A stretch of DNA of 64,000 bases. It comes from Osedax frankpressi. Taxonomy: Eukaryota > Annelida > Polychaeta > Sabellida > Siboglinidae. The stretch covers positions 35,761,215-35,825,214 of the forward strand of contig OZ038312.1 in the NCBI GenBank assembly GCA_964035775.1, read 5' to 3'. Under the pieces are notes generated by a model that did no database searches, was not told the DNA's origin, and saw only the letters and a program-made list of their open reading frames with translations. A program made the translations under genes and the position numbers. Below are positions 41,300-52,330 of the stretch, piece after piece; position 1 is the first letter of the stretch; every line of letters starts with the position of its first letter.

Positions 41300-42370
41300 C
41301 ATGGGTGGTGTAGAGTGTGCGGGCTGTTGCGATGTATTCCGCGATTTTTTTTGTTATCCTACAACGTGCGAAGTTGTCTCCTCTTTTTGGAAACATCTTC
41401 TACACATTATATCGCTCTACACTACCGCCGGGATGCATTTCATGGGGTGGCAGCTAATCTTGGCTTTGGACCAGAAGCCCCAAGCCGCGAGGAAAGACAG
41501 GTTCTAGCTGAGGTCAAGTGGGGGATTTTCCCATTTGATTTGTCAAGCGACATAGCGCTTGGAACCCGTCATTGTACGGCTAGAGAGAGGAACTTCTCGG
41601 ACTACCTTTCTTTCAATGCTAACCGGTCGTTTCAAACAACCTTAGAAAAGCTGAAAGAGAAGTCATCGATAATAATTATTGAAGATCGAATAAGATCGAA
41701 GGAAGCAGGAAAGTACAAAATCATTCGGCAAGTTTGTTAAGCTTACCTGAGTCATTGGTACATAAACTGTACAGAGAGTTGTTACCGATTGGGATGCCCA
41801 GGTAAATTTCGTATTCTGTCTTTGCTAGTTTGGGTATGCTATTGTTATATATAGTAATGGTTTTAGCGGCAGTTTTACGGTAAAGGTAGAACATTTAGAC
41901 GAGTTAAAAGTAAGTCCTAGCAAAGACGATATCTTAGGAAGTCGGTTCAGTGTATGTTGGATTGCATCGGCGCTCCCTGCTATGATAGCTGTATCATTGG
42001 CATATATGGCCTTGACAATATGTGGCATATTTGGGATTGATTCGCTTTATCGGCCTCGTTAGTGGTTCGGTTACCAGATTACATATAATAACAATGCACT
42101 TCGGATGTTGGAAAACTTGTTTCTCCTCCGATGGATTCGCAATTCTTGGTATGCGAAGCCGTACCTCTAAAATCAGTGAATGTTTAGCTACATTGGTAAA
42201 TGTAGGAGAATTCACTGATTTGAATTCCATGTTTGTTGCTTAAGTGTTTTCTGACTTCTAAGTCTATATTTATAAGTCCATGCCTTATCACACAAGCAAC
42301 ATTGGAGGCTAGACGGTACTGGAATCGAAACTTGGAGTTTATTGCCTAGTATTAGGACCATAGGTCACAA
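41300..42370 (-). mobile_element. RLE LINE, internally deleted copy 1
   Basis: Reading on -: start of the zinc-finger ORF (42370 to about 42090) joined directly to the RT palm/thumb and the region before the endonuclease (about 42085-41365), fading into unrelated DNA near 41300. Everything between the second zinc finger and the end of RT motif B is missing. The copy has many point changes relative to the intact copy at the right edge, including loss of the YADD tyrosine region context, and is the most diverged in the window. Confidence 0.85.
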
Positions 42371-42750
42371 AAGTGACGGCTAATACGAGTGAAGAATATA
42401 GTGTGTGAGCTAAAAAAAAGTGTAAGAGATAAGCGTATATAGGGAAAAAAGGTGTGAAAGTATGAGTATTTATATAATGTAAAAGTAAGTGAATGTTAAA
42501 ATATATGTAGAATATAGAAAGTAAAATATGTAAAAATGTATAAAATAAATATAATATGAATGTAGGTCAATTTATAGAAATGTATGCATACAAATATATT
42601 GTAAATATAAAATAATGTAAAATAATTATTGATATATCGCAGGTTCTAGAAAGAATTCTGAGAATATTGCTTATATCAGCCACTTCATAGTAACCTGGTC
42701 TTAAGAGCTTGATTCCTTTCAATGTTCACTGGTACCTGGATTTAAAAAAT
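42371..42750 (-). mobile_element. LINE 5' leader, copy 1
   Basis: Non-coding. On - it begins next to the U2-derived array with a conserved ~110-nt block (GGTACCAGTGAACATTG..., AGCTCTTAAGACCAGGTTAC, AACCTGCGATATATCAATA) followed by AT-rich sequence leading to the zinc-finger ORF. The same block recurs at about 44425-44510 and 45235-45345. Confidence 0.7.
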
Positions 42751-42751
42751 A

Positions 42752-43745
42752 AAGTGTTAAGATCGAACTTAGCAAAAAGGCAGAGATGCTTGGATCTTAG
42801 ATAAAATTCCGAGAAAGAAGATCTTAGCCAAAAGGACGAGATATTTAATCTTAGCCAAAAGGCTGAAAAGAGATGATTTTAGCCAATGGGCCGATGGGTT
42901 TTAATCTTAGCCAAAAGGCCGATAATCGATAATCTTAGCCAAAAGAACGAGATGATTTGATCTTAGCCAAAAGGACGATATATTTTAATCTTAGCCAAAA
43001 GTCAGAGAATCGATGATCTATACCAAAATACCGAGAATAGATCATCTTAGCCAAAAGGCTGAAAATAGATGATTTTAGCCAATGGGCCGATGGGTTTTAA
43101 TCTTAGCCAAAAGGCCGATAATCGATCATCTTAGCCAAAAGGAAGAGATGCTTTGATCTTAGCCAAAAGGACGATATATTTTAATCTTAGCCAAAAGGCC
43201 GAGAATCGATGATCTATACTAAAATACCGAGAATAGATCATCTTAGCTAAAAGGACGAGAGTCTTTGATTTTAGCCAAAAGGATGAGAGATTTTGATCTT
43301 AAGGGCATTTTAGTCAAAAGGCTGAGAAAAAAGATATTAGTTAAAATGCTGAGAAAAGATGATCTTGTATAACAATATGAGAGTCTTTGATCTTAGCCAA
43401 AAGATCAAGAACATATTATAATAGTTTAAATAACGAGAGGCTTTGATTTTAGCCAAAAACAGAGAAAGAAGATACTATTCAAAAGCGCGAGAAAGATAAT
43501 CTTAGCAAAAAGTATGATATGCTTGATCACAGACAAAAGGCCGAGAATCTTTGTTTTAAGCCAAAAGGCCGTGAATCTTAATATATGCTAAAAGGTCTAG
43601 AGCCTTTATGTTGGCCAAAATACTGAGAGACTTTGATCTTAGCCAAAAAGCCAAGAATCGATGATCTATTCCAAAATGCTGAGATGTTTTGATTTTATCC
43701 AAAAGTATTAATCTTAGCTAAAAGGCCGCCAAAGCTGATCTTAAT
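42752..43745 (-). repeat. U2 snRNA 5'-end array 1
   Basis: About 33 degenerate units of 29-31 bp. On - the consensus contains CTCGGCCTTTTGGCTAAGAT, identical to nucleotides 8-27 of animal U2 snRNA, with ATCGATT before it matching nucleotides 1-7 approximately. Many units carry changes such as GTCCTTTTGGCTAAGAT or CCATTGGCTAAAAT. The array lies between a decayed LINE/U2 3' tail (higher coordinates) and a LINE 5' leader. Confidence 0.9.
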
Positions 43746-44280
43746 TAATGTATTCCGCTATGGGTGTTTTCCGAACTTGGAGATAATAATTGAGTAAATT
43801 ATCAAATTATTCAATTGCATCATACATAATACTTTCAGTAGCAGATATTAGGGATTTTTTTTTAAAAAGAAAAGTTTTATCTAAAACTCAAGGTATTCAA
43901 TTATATATAAAATATGAAATGTAAATAGTAAATCGCTATGATAGCTGTATCATCGGTATATATGGTGACCTTGACCGAGGCACCTCCGAGTAGAAGGTAG
44001 GTGTATTCCTGTATACCGTTGATCCCTGGGAGGAACCCTTTTTGTTCCTCGGAGATCCACTCCAGATCAACGGCAACAGAAACTATCTTCTTGGCGAGGA
44101 TACTCGAGTACAGCTTATATAGCGTGCACAGCAGCGTGATGGGCCTGAAATTACCAGGGTCGTTCGTGGGGCCCTTCTTGTGGATAAGGATAGTTTTACC
44201 TTTTTTCCACGATGAAGGGACACCCTGCTCGTGGACGACCCTGAACATGGCTTCGATCAATCGTCCACTCGGATCACATT
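43746..44280 (-). mobile_element. Short internally deleted LINE derivative, copy 1 (RT fragment with alternative 3' tail)
   Basis: On -: an RT fragment starting near ALFRVVHEQGVPSSWKKG (44260) through FRPITLLCTLYKLYS and FLPGINGIQEYTYLL, then a jump of about 110 residues to GGASVKV and TDDTAIIA, then non-coding sequence. The tail (about 43760-43915) keeps GTATGATGCAATTG, found in the full-length 3' UTR, then ends in a worn U2 3' terminus (CTCCAAGTTCGG at about 43783) directly before the next U2 5'-end array. The same derivative occurs at 46.1-46.6 and 57.9-58.5 kb. Confidence 0.85.
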
Positions 44281-44281
44281 T

Positions 44282-44510
44282 CTAGAATGTAAAAACATGT
44301 AAAAAATGTATAATGTATGTAAAATATGAATATAATATGAAGGTATGTAAATATATAAATGTATGAATAGAATAAATAAAATAAATTGAAAATATAAAAG
44401 AATGTAAAATAATTATTGATATATCGCAGGTTCTAGGGAGAATTCTGTGAATATTGCTTATATCATACATTACAAAGTAACCTAGTTTTAATAGCTTGAT
44501 TCTTTGCAAT
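44282..44510 (-). mobile_element. LINE 5' leader fragment between two LINE pieces
   Basis: AT-rich sequence with the conserved leader block (AACCTGCGATATATCAATA on - near 44430). Here it follows the broken end of the zinc-finger coding piece, so it has been rearranged relative to the normal order. Confidence 0.6.
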
Positions 44511-44514
44511 ACAA

Positions 44515-44916
44515 GTGGTATTGGAAACTCACTGCTATCTTTGTCCAGGTTGCTTTGGACGTGAACAAGCAACCGGGGATATGGCATCGCTGTTGAGTGC
44601 TAGGCATGAGCAGGATGAATGTGAGTTTGCCATCTTCCTGGCAATGAACTTCGGATGTTGGGAAACTTGTTTCTCCTCCGATGGCTTCGCAATTCTTGGT
44701 ATGCGAAGCCGTACCTCTCAAATCAGTGAATGTTTTGCTACATTGGCATATGTAGGAGAATTCACTGATTTGAACTCCATGTTTCTTGTTTAAGTGATTT
44801 CTGACTTCTAAGTGCCTATATTTAGAAATCCATGTCTTATCACACAAACAACATTGGAGGCTAGACGGTACTGGAATCGAAATACGAAGTTTATTGCTAT
44901 CTAGAATTATGACCAT
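44515..44916 (-). CDS. LINE ORF1 fragment with zinc fingers (copy 2)
   Basis: Starts with ATG at 44916 (MVIILDSNKLRISIPVPSSL) and encodes the first two zinc-finger motifs and the start of the third (CHIPGCLFTSKATW), then breaks off. It aligns residue by residue with the longer ORF at 60046-59246. Such N-terminal fingers in RLE LINEs are thought to bind the target DNA. Confidence 0.85.
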
Positions 44917-45345
44917 AGGTCACAAAGTGACGGCTAATACGAGTAGTGAAAATAGGGGGAAGTGAGATAAAAGTGTAAAGGATAAGAGTATATGGGGAAT
45001 AGGTGTGAAAGTAGAAGTATATAGATAAAAAGTAAAAGTAAGTGAATGTTAAAATATATGTAGAATATACAGAAAATGTAAATGTATGTAAATATAGAAT
45101 ATAAAAATATATAAAAATATGTAAGAATATGTAAAGATGTAAAGTGTAATATGAATGTATGTAAATTTATAAAAATGTATAAATAGAATAAATAAAATAA
45201 ATTTAGAATATAAAAGAATGTAAAATAATATTGATATATCGCAGGTTCTAAGGATAATTCTGTGAATATTGCTTATATCAGCCACTTCATAGTAACCTGG
45301 TCTTAAGAGCTTGATTCTTGCAACATTCACAGGTGCCTGGATTAA
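44917..45345 (-). mobile_element. LINE 5' leader, copy 2
   Basis: Non-coding leader in normal position: U2 5'-end array on its 5' side (45355 upward) and the zinc-finger ORF on its 3' side. It shares the block AGCTCTTAAGACCAGGTTAC with copy 1. Confidence 0.75.
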
Positions 45346-45354
45346 AAAAAAAAG

Positions 45355-46095
45355 TGTTAAGATCGATCTTAGCCAAAAGGCAGATATGCTTGGATCTTAG
45401 ATAACATTCCGAAAAAGAAGATCTTAGCCAAAAGGACGAGATATTTTAATCTTAGCCAAAAGGCAGAAAAGAGATGATTTTAGCCAATGGGCCGATGGGT
45501 TTTAATCTTAGCCAAAAGGCCGATAATCGATCATCTTAGCCAAAAGGACGATATGCTTTGATCTTAGCCAAAAGGACGATATATTTTAATCTTAGCCAAA
45601 AGGACGAGAGTCTTTGATCTTAGCCAAAAGGATGATATATTTTGATCTTAAGGGCATTTTAGTCAAAAGGCTGAGAAAAAAGATATTAGTTAAAAGGCTG
45701 AGAAAAGATGATCTTGTATAACAATATGAGAGTCTTTGATCTTAGCCAAAAGATCAAGCAAATATTATAATAGTCTAAATAACGAGAGGCTTTGATTTTA
45801 GCCAAAAACAGAGAAAGAAGATACTATTCAAAAGGGCGAGAAAGATACTCTTAGCAAAAAGTATGATATGCTTGATCACAGACAAAAGGCCGAGAACCTT
45901 TGTTTTAAGCCAAAAGGCCGTGAATCTTAATATATGCTAAAAGGTCTAGAACCTTTATGTTGGCCAAAATACTGAGAGACTTTGATCTTAGCCAAAAAGC
46001 CAAAAATCGATGATCTATGCCAAAATGCTGAGATGTTTTGAATTTATCCAAAAGTATTAATCTTAGCTAAAAGGCCGCGAAAGCTGATCTTAATT
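45355..46095 (-). repeat. U2 snRNA 5'-end array 2
   Basis: About 25 units, the same sequence family and unit order as array 1, lacking one block of about eight units in the middle. On - it starts after the remnant U2 3' end with CAGCTTTCGCGGCCTTTT, a version of the U2 5' terminus. Confidence 0.9.
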
Positions 46096-48003
46096 AATGT
46101 ATTCCGCTATGGGTGTTTTCCGAACTTGGAGATAATAATTGAGTAAATTATCAAATTATTCAATTGCATCATACATAATACTTTCAGTAGCAGATATTAG
46201 GGATTTTTTTTAAAAAGAAAAGTTTTATCTAAAACTCAAGGTATTCAATTATATATAAAATATGAAATGTAAATAGTAAATCGCTATGATAGCTGTATCA
46301 TCGGTATTGGTGGTGACCTTGACCGAGGCACCTCCGAGTAGAAGGTAAGTGTGTTCCTGTATACCGTTGATCCCTGGGAGGAAACCTTTTTGTTCCTCGG
46401 AGATCCACTCCAGATCAACGGAAACAGAAACTATCTTCTTGGCGAGAATACTCGAGTACAGCTTATATAGCGTGCACAGCAGCGTGATGGGCATGAAATT
46501 ACCAGGGTCGTTCGTGGGGCCCTTCTTGTAGATAAGGATAGTTTTACCTTTTTTCCACGACGAAGGGACACCCAGCTCGTGGACGACCCTGAACAGGGCT
46601 TCGATCAATCGGCCACTCGGATCACATTTCTGTAGGTGGCGGTATTCTAGTTTATCGTGACCCGGAGCGGTGTTCGATACTATCCTCAGTTTATTGAGTA
46701 TCTCCTTTCTGGTAGGAGGGGACAGTAAAGGTTCTGTTTGGGATTCATCGGGGACTGTCCACTGGTATGCGTCATACTCTTATTTGATGCGATTAGCAAA
46801 ATCCTTGAAGTGAGCAGGTTCCACGAAAGAGCTGGCAAAAGAGGTCAGGGTATCGTGCGCCCCATCATACCTCGGGCTACTATCGTGGAGAACCTTGTTG
46901 ACGGCTCGCTTCGGATAAATGTTAAATAGCTTCTGGATGAAGCTAGCATATTTGGGGTCATGGTGTCTTGCCCTCCTAGCTCTTTGCTGTTCTCTAGATT
47001 GATGGCGCGGTTTTCACTTCGGTCTAGAGAAAGCTTGAACTGGGAGGGTCTCCAGTTACCCCTTAGTATGACTGACGATCTCAGCTATGCATTCACTAAT
47101 GACTTCATCCTTGGTTTCCGGAGTGCAACCGGACAGGATGGGAAGCCATTTGGTGAGGAGCGGGTTTCCCGAGATGCGGGGAGAATCGCCAGCCGTGGAT
47201 TGGTAAATGGGTGAAGTCGGGTGAGGGAAGTCGTTAGTAGGGGGAGTAGAGTTGGCAGTAGTAGGGTGGTCGTCGGGGAAAGTAAGGCGGTGAGTCGGAG
47301 AGCTCTCTTCAGTGGGGATGGTCGGTGTATGGTGATAGGAATTAATTGGTGCTAGTGAAGGGAACGACAAGGGGCTAGGAGGTGGGAGAAGTGGGAATGG
47401 GATAGGGGGATTTGGGGTAACTTCTAAGGGGCGAGTGTCGTTATTGAGTGGGGTGTCGGGGGATACAGTGATGAAGTTAGTAGATGGAGTGTCGGAGATG
47501 TCGATGGGGTCGGAAGCGGTGGTGATGGGGGTGAGGGGAATGAGGGGAGTGAGGGTAATGGGGGTTGGGGGGGGACCGGTAATGAGTGCGTGACGGGGCT
47601 TAGGACGGTGGTGGAAGCGAGTTGGGAGCTCTCCGAAGTAGACTCTTCAAGGGGAGGAGAGGAATATGGGTGCAGGTCCTGGAGTTGGTGATGATGGAAG
47701 TGACGCAATATGTGTTGAACAGGAAATAAAGTGCGTCTTCATGCGGGCCTCCTTTGGGAAGAGGAGGTGCCTGCATCTGCACTTCCATCGATTTAACAAC
47801 TCCAGGGCGTGCTTCATGAAGAAGAGGTTCTGGAAGCTCACTGCTATCTTTGTCCCGGTTGTTTTGGACATGAACAAGCCGGGGATATGGCATCGCTGTT
47901 ATACCCTAGTCATTATCAGGATGAATGTGAGATTCCATTCTTCCTGGAAATAAACTTCGGATGTAGTAGCACTGATTTCTCTTCCTAATGCTTCGAAATT
48001 CTT
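46096..48003 (-). mobile_element. RLE LINE copy W, 5'-truncated, ending in the short-derivative tail
   Basis: On -, from 48003: part of the zinc-finger region, Pro/Ser-rich linker (about 47650-47230), a conserved segment (PLLTKWLPILSGC), a frame interrupted near 46790-46740, then the RT fragment with the internal deletion and the NTDDTAIIA end, and the alternative tail (46096-46260). The 5' end abuts the 43-bp minisatellite. Confidence 0.85.
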
Positions 48004-48004
48004 A

Positions 48005-48985
48005 GTATGCGTTATTTAATGTTTTTCTATTGAAATATATAGAAAAATATAGTTTTATTTTATATTTTTCTATTGAAATATATAGAAAAATATAGTTTTA
48101 TTTTATATTTTTCTATTGAAATATATAGAAAAATATAGTTTTATTTTCTATTTTTCTATTGAAATATATAGAAAAATATAGTTTTATTTTATATTTTTCT
48201 ATTGAAATATATAGAAAAATATAGTTTTATTTTATATTTTTCTATTGAAATATATAGAAAAATATAGTTTTATTTTATATTTTTCTATTGAAATATATAG
48301 AAAAATATAGTTTTATTTTATATTTTTCTATTGAAATATATAGAAAAATATAGTTTTATTTTATATTTTTCTATTGAAATATATAGAAAAATATAGTTTT
48401 ATTTTATATTTTTCTATTGAAATATATTGAAAAATATAGTTTTATTTTATATTTTTCTATTGAAATATATAGAAAAATATAGTTTTATTTTATATTTTTC
48501 TATTGAAATATATAGAAAAATATAGTTTTATTTTATATTTTTCTATTGAAATATATAGAAAAATATAGTTTTATTTTCTATTTTTCTATTGAAATATATA
48601 GAAAAATATAGTTTTATTTTATATTTTTCTATTGAAATATATAGAAAAATATAGTTTTATTTTATATTTTTCTGTTGAAATATATAGAAAAATATAGTTT
48701 TATTTTATATTTTTCTATTGAAATATATAGAAAAATATAGTTTTATTTTATATTTTTCTATTGAAATATATAGAAAAATATAGTTTTATTTTATATTTTT
48801 CTATTGAAATATATAGAAAAATATAGTTTTATTCTATAGAAAAAATTAGTTTACATGTTAATTTGACACCAAATATATAAAATAATAGTTTTATTTTTCT
48901 ATTGAAATATATAGAAAAATATAGTTTTTATTCTATAGAAAAAATTAGTTTACATGTTAATTTGACACCAAATATATAAAATAAA
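48005..48985. repeat. 43-bp hairpin minisatellite, array 1
   Basis: About 20 copies of a 43-bp unit holding the inverted repeat ATTTTTCTAT/ATATAGAAAAAT separated by a few bases. Its left-flank ends (TTTGACACCAAATATATAAA) are duplicated at the right end. The same array with the same rare variant units recurs at 52978-53945 and 60424-61165, so the arrays were copied together with the LINE units. Confidence 0.95.
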
Positions 48986-49035
48986 AAAGTGTTTATTTTA
49001 AAGTTAATAAATCATTAGTTAATTTTCTCCCCGAA

Positions 49036-49190
49036 GGGAGTGTGCCGAACCTGGAGGTACTGCAATACCAGGACAACACGTGAAAGAGTCGGAGCAAGCT
49101 CCTAAATCTCTTTCCATCTTCAAAAATCAGTTTAATTTCGAAGTCAAGCTATGCAAGACATAAGAGAAATTAAGCTCTTAAGAACAGATT
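49036..49190 (-). ncRNA. U2 snRNA 3' part (from about nt 38), copy X, interrupted gene
   Basis: On - the sequence starts ATCTGTTCTTA, has a stem IIa AAGAG...CTCTT in place of the usual UCAG...CUGA, a Sm-type site CTGATTTTTGAAG, then TAGGAGCTTGCTCCGA (stem III) and CCTGGTATTGCAGTACCTCC (stem IV loop), closing with GGCACAC. The first ~37 nt, including most of the branch-site recognition sequence, are replaced by the LINE 3' end, so this copy cannot make a normal U2. Stem pairing survives despite changes from the vertebrate sequence, suggesting derivation from a functional host U2. Confidence 0.88.
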
Positions 49191-49418
49191 TTCAGAATAG
49201 GTGTTATTGAACAATCATCAATGAACCAATTGCATCATACGCGTTACTTCGCAGTGGCCGATATGGAGGGTAAATTTTTTAAAATAGAAAATTCTAACTA
49301 GAACCCGAGATATAAATAAAAATGTAAAATAGTTGGAATAAATATAGTGAGGTAAAATAAAGATAATAGAATGATAAAGATGAAACTAGAATAATAATAA
49401 GGGTGGGGTGGGGGGACC

Positions 49419-50870
49419 TCACTCCGGAGATGAAAAGAAAATGCGGGTGGTACCCGCGGATCCTTCGATAGCCGCCACTCGCATTTTTCTTTTCATCTTT
49501 TTCCACATATCGGTAGGGATATTTAATGCCCGCTTGATATTGTCGTTCTCAGGGACCCATGAGCCTAGTGCACCGACTACAAGTGGCATGACTGTGCCAA
49601 TGTCGGCGTATTTTGACTTTTTGCGGTCGGATGCACTGGCTAAGTTTGAGACTTCATCGAACGGGCATGTCACATCTATGACAATATGTGGAGAAGTAAT
49701 GGTAATGTCTGGAATGAGGGCACCTGAACGCACTTTAAGGGAGTGGGGGACGTCCAGGATTTCTAACAGGTTAGTGTGTATATGTTCTACTGCATCATGA
49801 CGTTTGGTGTAGTGTAGCAGCATTGAGGAACAGCTAGATACAACGTGCGAAGTAGTCTCTTCCTTTTGGAAACATCTTCTGCACATTGTATCGCTCGACG
49901 CTACCCCCGGAATGAATTTCGTGGGGAGGCAGCCAAGCTTGGCTTTGGACCAGAAGCTCCAAGCCGTGAAGGATAGAGGGGTTCTAGCTGAGGTCAAATG
50001 GGGGATATCCCCACTTGACTTATCAAGCGACATAGCGCTAGGAACCCTTCCTTGCACGGCTAGAGAGAGGAGCTTCTCGGACCACCTTTCTCTCAACGCT
50101 AACCGGACGGTTCGAACGACCTTAGAAGGCCTGCAAGAGAAGTCATCGATGATAAGTATTAGTTGGTTTCTATCATCGGCATCAATCTTGCAGTGCAATC
50201 TAGCGGCCGCTTTCCTCGTCCTCGTCCAAATATTTGTCAGGGTGGAGTTGTGCCTAAAAGCGTAAAGGCCTCCATCGTTATTCCCTGACAAAAATTTGTG
50301 GTGTGATGCAGTAGCACCTTTTAGACCCGTCTCTATGGTCTGCGTGAGTTCCTTTTGAGCTAGCGTATTTATCGTTTGGTCGCTCGAATTTAGCAGATGT
50401 AGGCCCTTGGAGAGAGTCCATACATCTGCCTCTTCGATTGACTTGGGAATCGCTAGCCCTCCCACCGATCTGGTAGCATAGAGGAATGAATTCGATGCTC
50501 TCTCCGGTAGTTTGCATATGTACTTAAGGAAGGATACAACTTTCTGATCGAGTTTTGTTAATCCTTCCTTAGATACTCTACCGGAAGAGAGATCGAATGA
50601 GATCGATGGGAGCAGGAAAGCTCGCAGAACTTCGAGCTTTTGCCATGGGGCTAAAAGGCATTCTGCCAGTTTGTCAATCTTACCTGGGACATCGGTACAC
50701 AAACTGTATAAATAGTTGTAGCCGATTGGGATGCCCAGATAAGTTTCGTAGTCTGTCTTTGCTAGTTTTGGAATACTATTATTGTACATTGTAAATGATT
50801 TGGCGGCAATTTTGCCGCTCAGTAGAGTAAGAGATGCGCATTTAGTCGGGTTGAAGGTCAGTCCTAGCAA
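49419..50870 (-). CDS. LINE RT thumb, CCHC and restriction-like endonuclease (copy X fragment)
   Basis: 483 codons ending in TGA or TAA-terminated SSPE. Contains LGLTFNPTKC (after the RT active site), RERWSEKLLSLAVQG, the zinc knuckle CRRCFQKEETTSHVVSSC and the endonuclease core ALIPDITI...VIDVTCPFDE followed by RKKSKYADIG. The domain order RT - CCHC - PD..D..K is that of R2/NeSL/Utopia-type LINEs. It is only the 3' part of a broken ORF. Confidence 0.9.
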   Translation of the reverse strand: MLGLTFNPTKCASLTLLSGKIAAKSFTMYNNSIPKLAKTDYETYLGIPIGYNYLYSLCTDVPGKIDKLAECLLAPWQKLEVLRAFLLPSISFDLSSGRVSKEGLTKLDQKVVSFLKYICKLPERASNSFLYATRSVGGLAIPKSIEEADVWTLSKGLHLLNSSDQTINTLAQKELTQTIETGLKGATASHHKFLSGNNDGGLYAFRHNSTLTNIWTRTRKAAARLHCKIDADDRNQLILIIDDFSCRPSKVVRTVRLALRERWSEKLLSLAVQGRVPSAMSLDKSSGDIPHLTSARTPLSFTAWSFWSKAKLGCLPTKFIPGVASSDTMCRRCFQKEETTSHVVSSCSSMLLHYTKRHDAVEHIHTNLLEILDVPHSLKVRSGALIPDITITSPHIVIDVTCPFDEVSNLASASDRKKSKYADIGTVMPLVVGALGSWVPENDNIKRALNIPTDMWKKMKRKMRVAAIEGSAGTTRIFFSSPE

Positions 50871-51565
50871 AGACGATGTATTAGTAAGTTGGGTCAGTGT
50901 ATTTTGGAGTGCATCGACGCTCCCTGCTATGATAGCTGTATCATCGGTATAGGTGGTGACCTTGACCGAGGCACCTCCGAGGTTGAATCCGGGATTGATT
51001 CGCTTTATCAGCCTCGTTAGTGGCTCGGTTGCCAGATTAAAAATAATCGGGCTCAGGCCATCACCTTGACGAACACCCGCTGTTGAATGGATATTCAGGG
51101 AGTGTTCGCCGCCTTGCAGGGAGCTGCAGTTGTCGTTGTAAAGTTCAGTAAGTATTGCCTTTAAACGTTGGGGGATTGGGAGGGAGAGGAAGAGATTTTT
51201 GAGGGTAGTGTGTGGGAGAGAACCGAACGCGTTGCGGAGATCCAGCCACGCTATGTAAAGCTGCCTCTTTGATTTTCGAGCCTCGCCAATACAAGACTCT
51301 AGAAGGTAGGTGTGTTCCTGTATACCGTTGATCCCTGGGAGGAAACCTTTTTGTTCCTCGGAAATCCACTCCAGATCAACGGCAACAGAAACTATCTTCT
51401 TGGCGAGAATACTCGAGTACAGCTTATACAGCGTGCACAGCAGCGTGATGGGCTTGAAATTACCAGGGTCGTTCGTGGGGCCCTTCTTGTGGATAAGGAT
51501 AGTTTTACCTTTTTTTCACGATGAAGGGACACCTAGCTCGTGGACGACCCCGAACAAGGCTTCGA

Positions 51566-52330
51566 TCAATCGTCCGCTCGGTCACATTTCTGTAGGTGGC
51601 GGTATTCTAGTTTATCGTGACCCGGAGCGGTGTTCGATACTCTCCTCAGTTTATTGAGTATCTCCTTTCTGGTAGGAGGCGACAGTAAAGGTTCCGTCTG
51701 GGAATCGTCGGGGACTGTCCACTGGCATTCGTCATACTTTTGTTTGATGCGGTTAGCAGAATCCTTGAAGTGAGCAGGTTCCACGAAAGAGCTGGCAAAA
51801 GAGGTCAGGGTATCGAGCGACCCATCATACCTCGGGCTACTATCGTGGAGAACCTTGTTGACGGCTCGCTTAGGATAAATGTTAAATAGCTTCTGGATAA
51901 AGCTAGCATCTTTGGGGTCATGGTGTCTTGCCCTCCTAGCTCTTTGCTGTTCTCTAGATTGATGGCGCGGTTTTCGCTTCGGTCTAGAGAAAGCTTGAAC
52001 TGGGAGGGTCTCCAGTGACCCCTTAGTATGGCTGACGATCTCCGCTATGCATTCACTAATGACTTCATCCTTGGTTGTCGGAGTGCAACCGGACAGGATG
52101 GGAAGCCATTTGGTGAGGAGCGGGTTTCCCGAGATGCGGGGAGAATCGCCAGCCGTGGATTGGTAAATGGGTGAAGTCGGGTGAGGGAAGTCGTTAGTAG
52201 GGGGAGTAGAGTTGGCAGTAGTAGGGTGGTCGTCGGGGAAAGTAAGGCGGTGAGTCGGAGAGCTCTCTTCAGTGGGGATGGTCGGTGTATGGTGATAGGA
52301 ATTAATTGGTGCTAGTGAAGGGAACGACAA
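51566..52330 (-). CDS. LINE pre-RT region (copy X fragment)
   Basis: About 254 codons: Pro/Ser/Thr-rich start, then GNPLLTKWLPILSGC, the basic stretch RPKRKPRHQSREQQRARRA, IQKLFNIYPKRAVNKVL and APGHDKLEYRHLQKCD (RT motif 0 region). There is no ATG at the left end; the frame is open into the preceding Pro-rich DNA, out of register with the zinc-finger frame. Confidence 0.8.
   Translation of the reverse strand: MSFPSLAPINSYHHTPTIPTEESSPTHRLTFPDDHPTTANSTPPTNDFPHPTSPIYQSTAGDSPRISGNPLLTKWLPILSGCTPTTKDEVISECIAEIVSHTKGSLETLPVQAFSRPKRKPRHQSREQQRARRARHHDPKDASFIQKLFNIYPKRAVNKVLHDSSPRYDGSLDTLTSFASSFVEPAHFKDSANRIKQKYDECQWTVPDDSQTEPLLSPPTRKEILNKLRRVSNTAPGHDKLEYRHLQKCDRADD

Noticed and set aside
49036-49190. 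Complete U2 snRNA gene
   Set aside because: The first ~37 nt are absent and replaced by the LINE 3' end; no full-length U2 is present in the window.
51310-51657. Recurrent + strand frames over LINE copies (MCSCIPLIPGRKPF... and others)
   Set aside because: Antisense shadows of the reverse transcriptase; they recur only because the LINE does.
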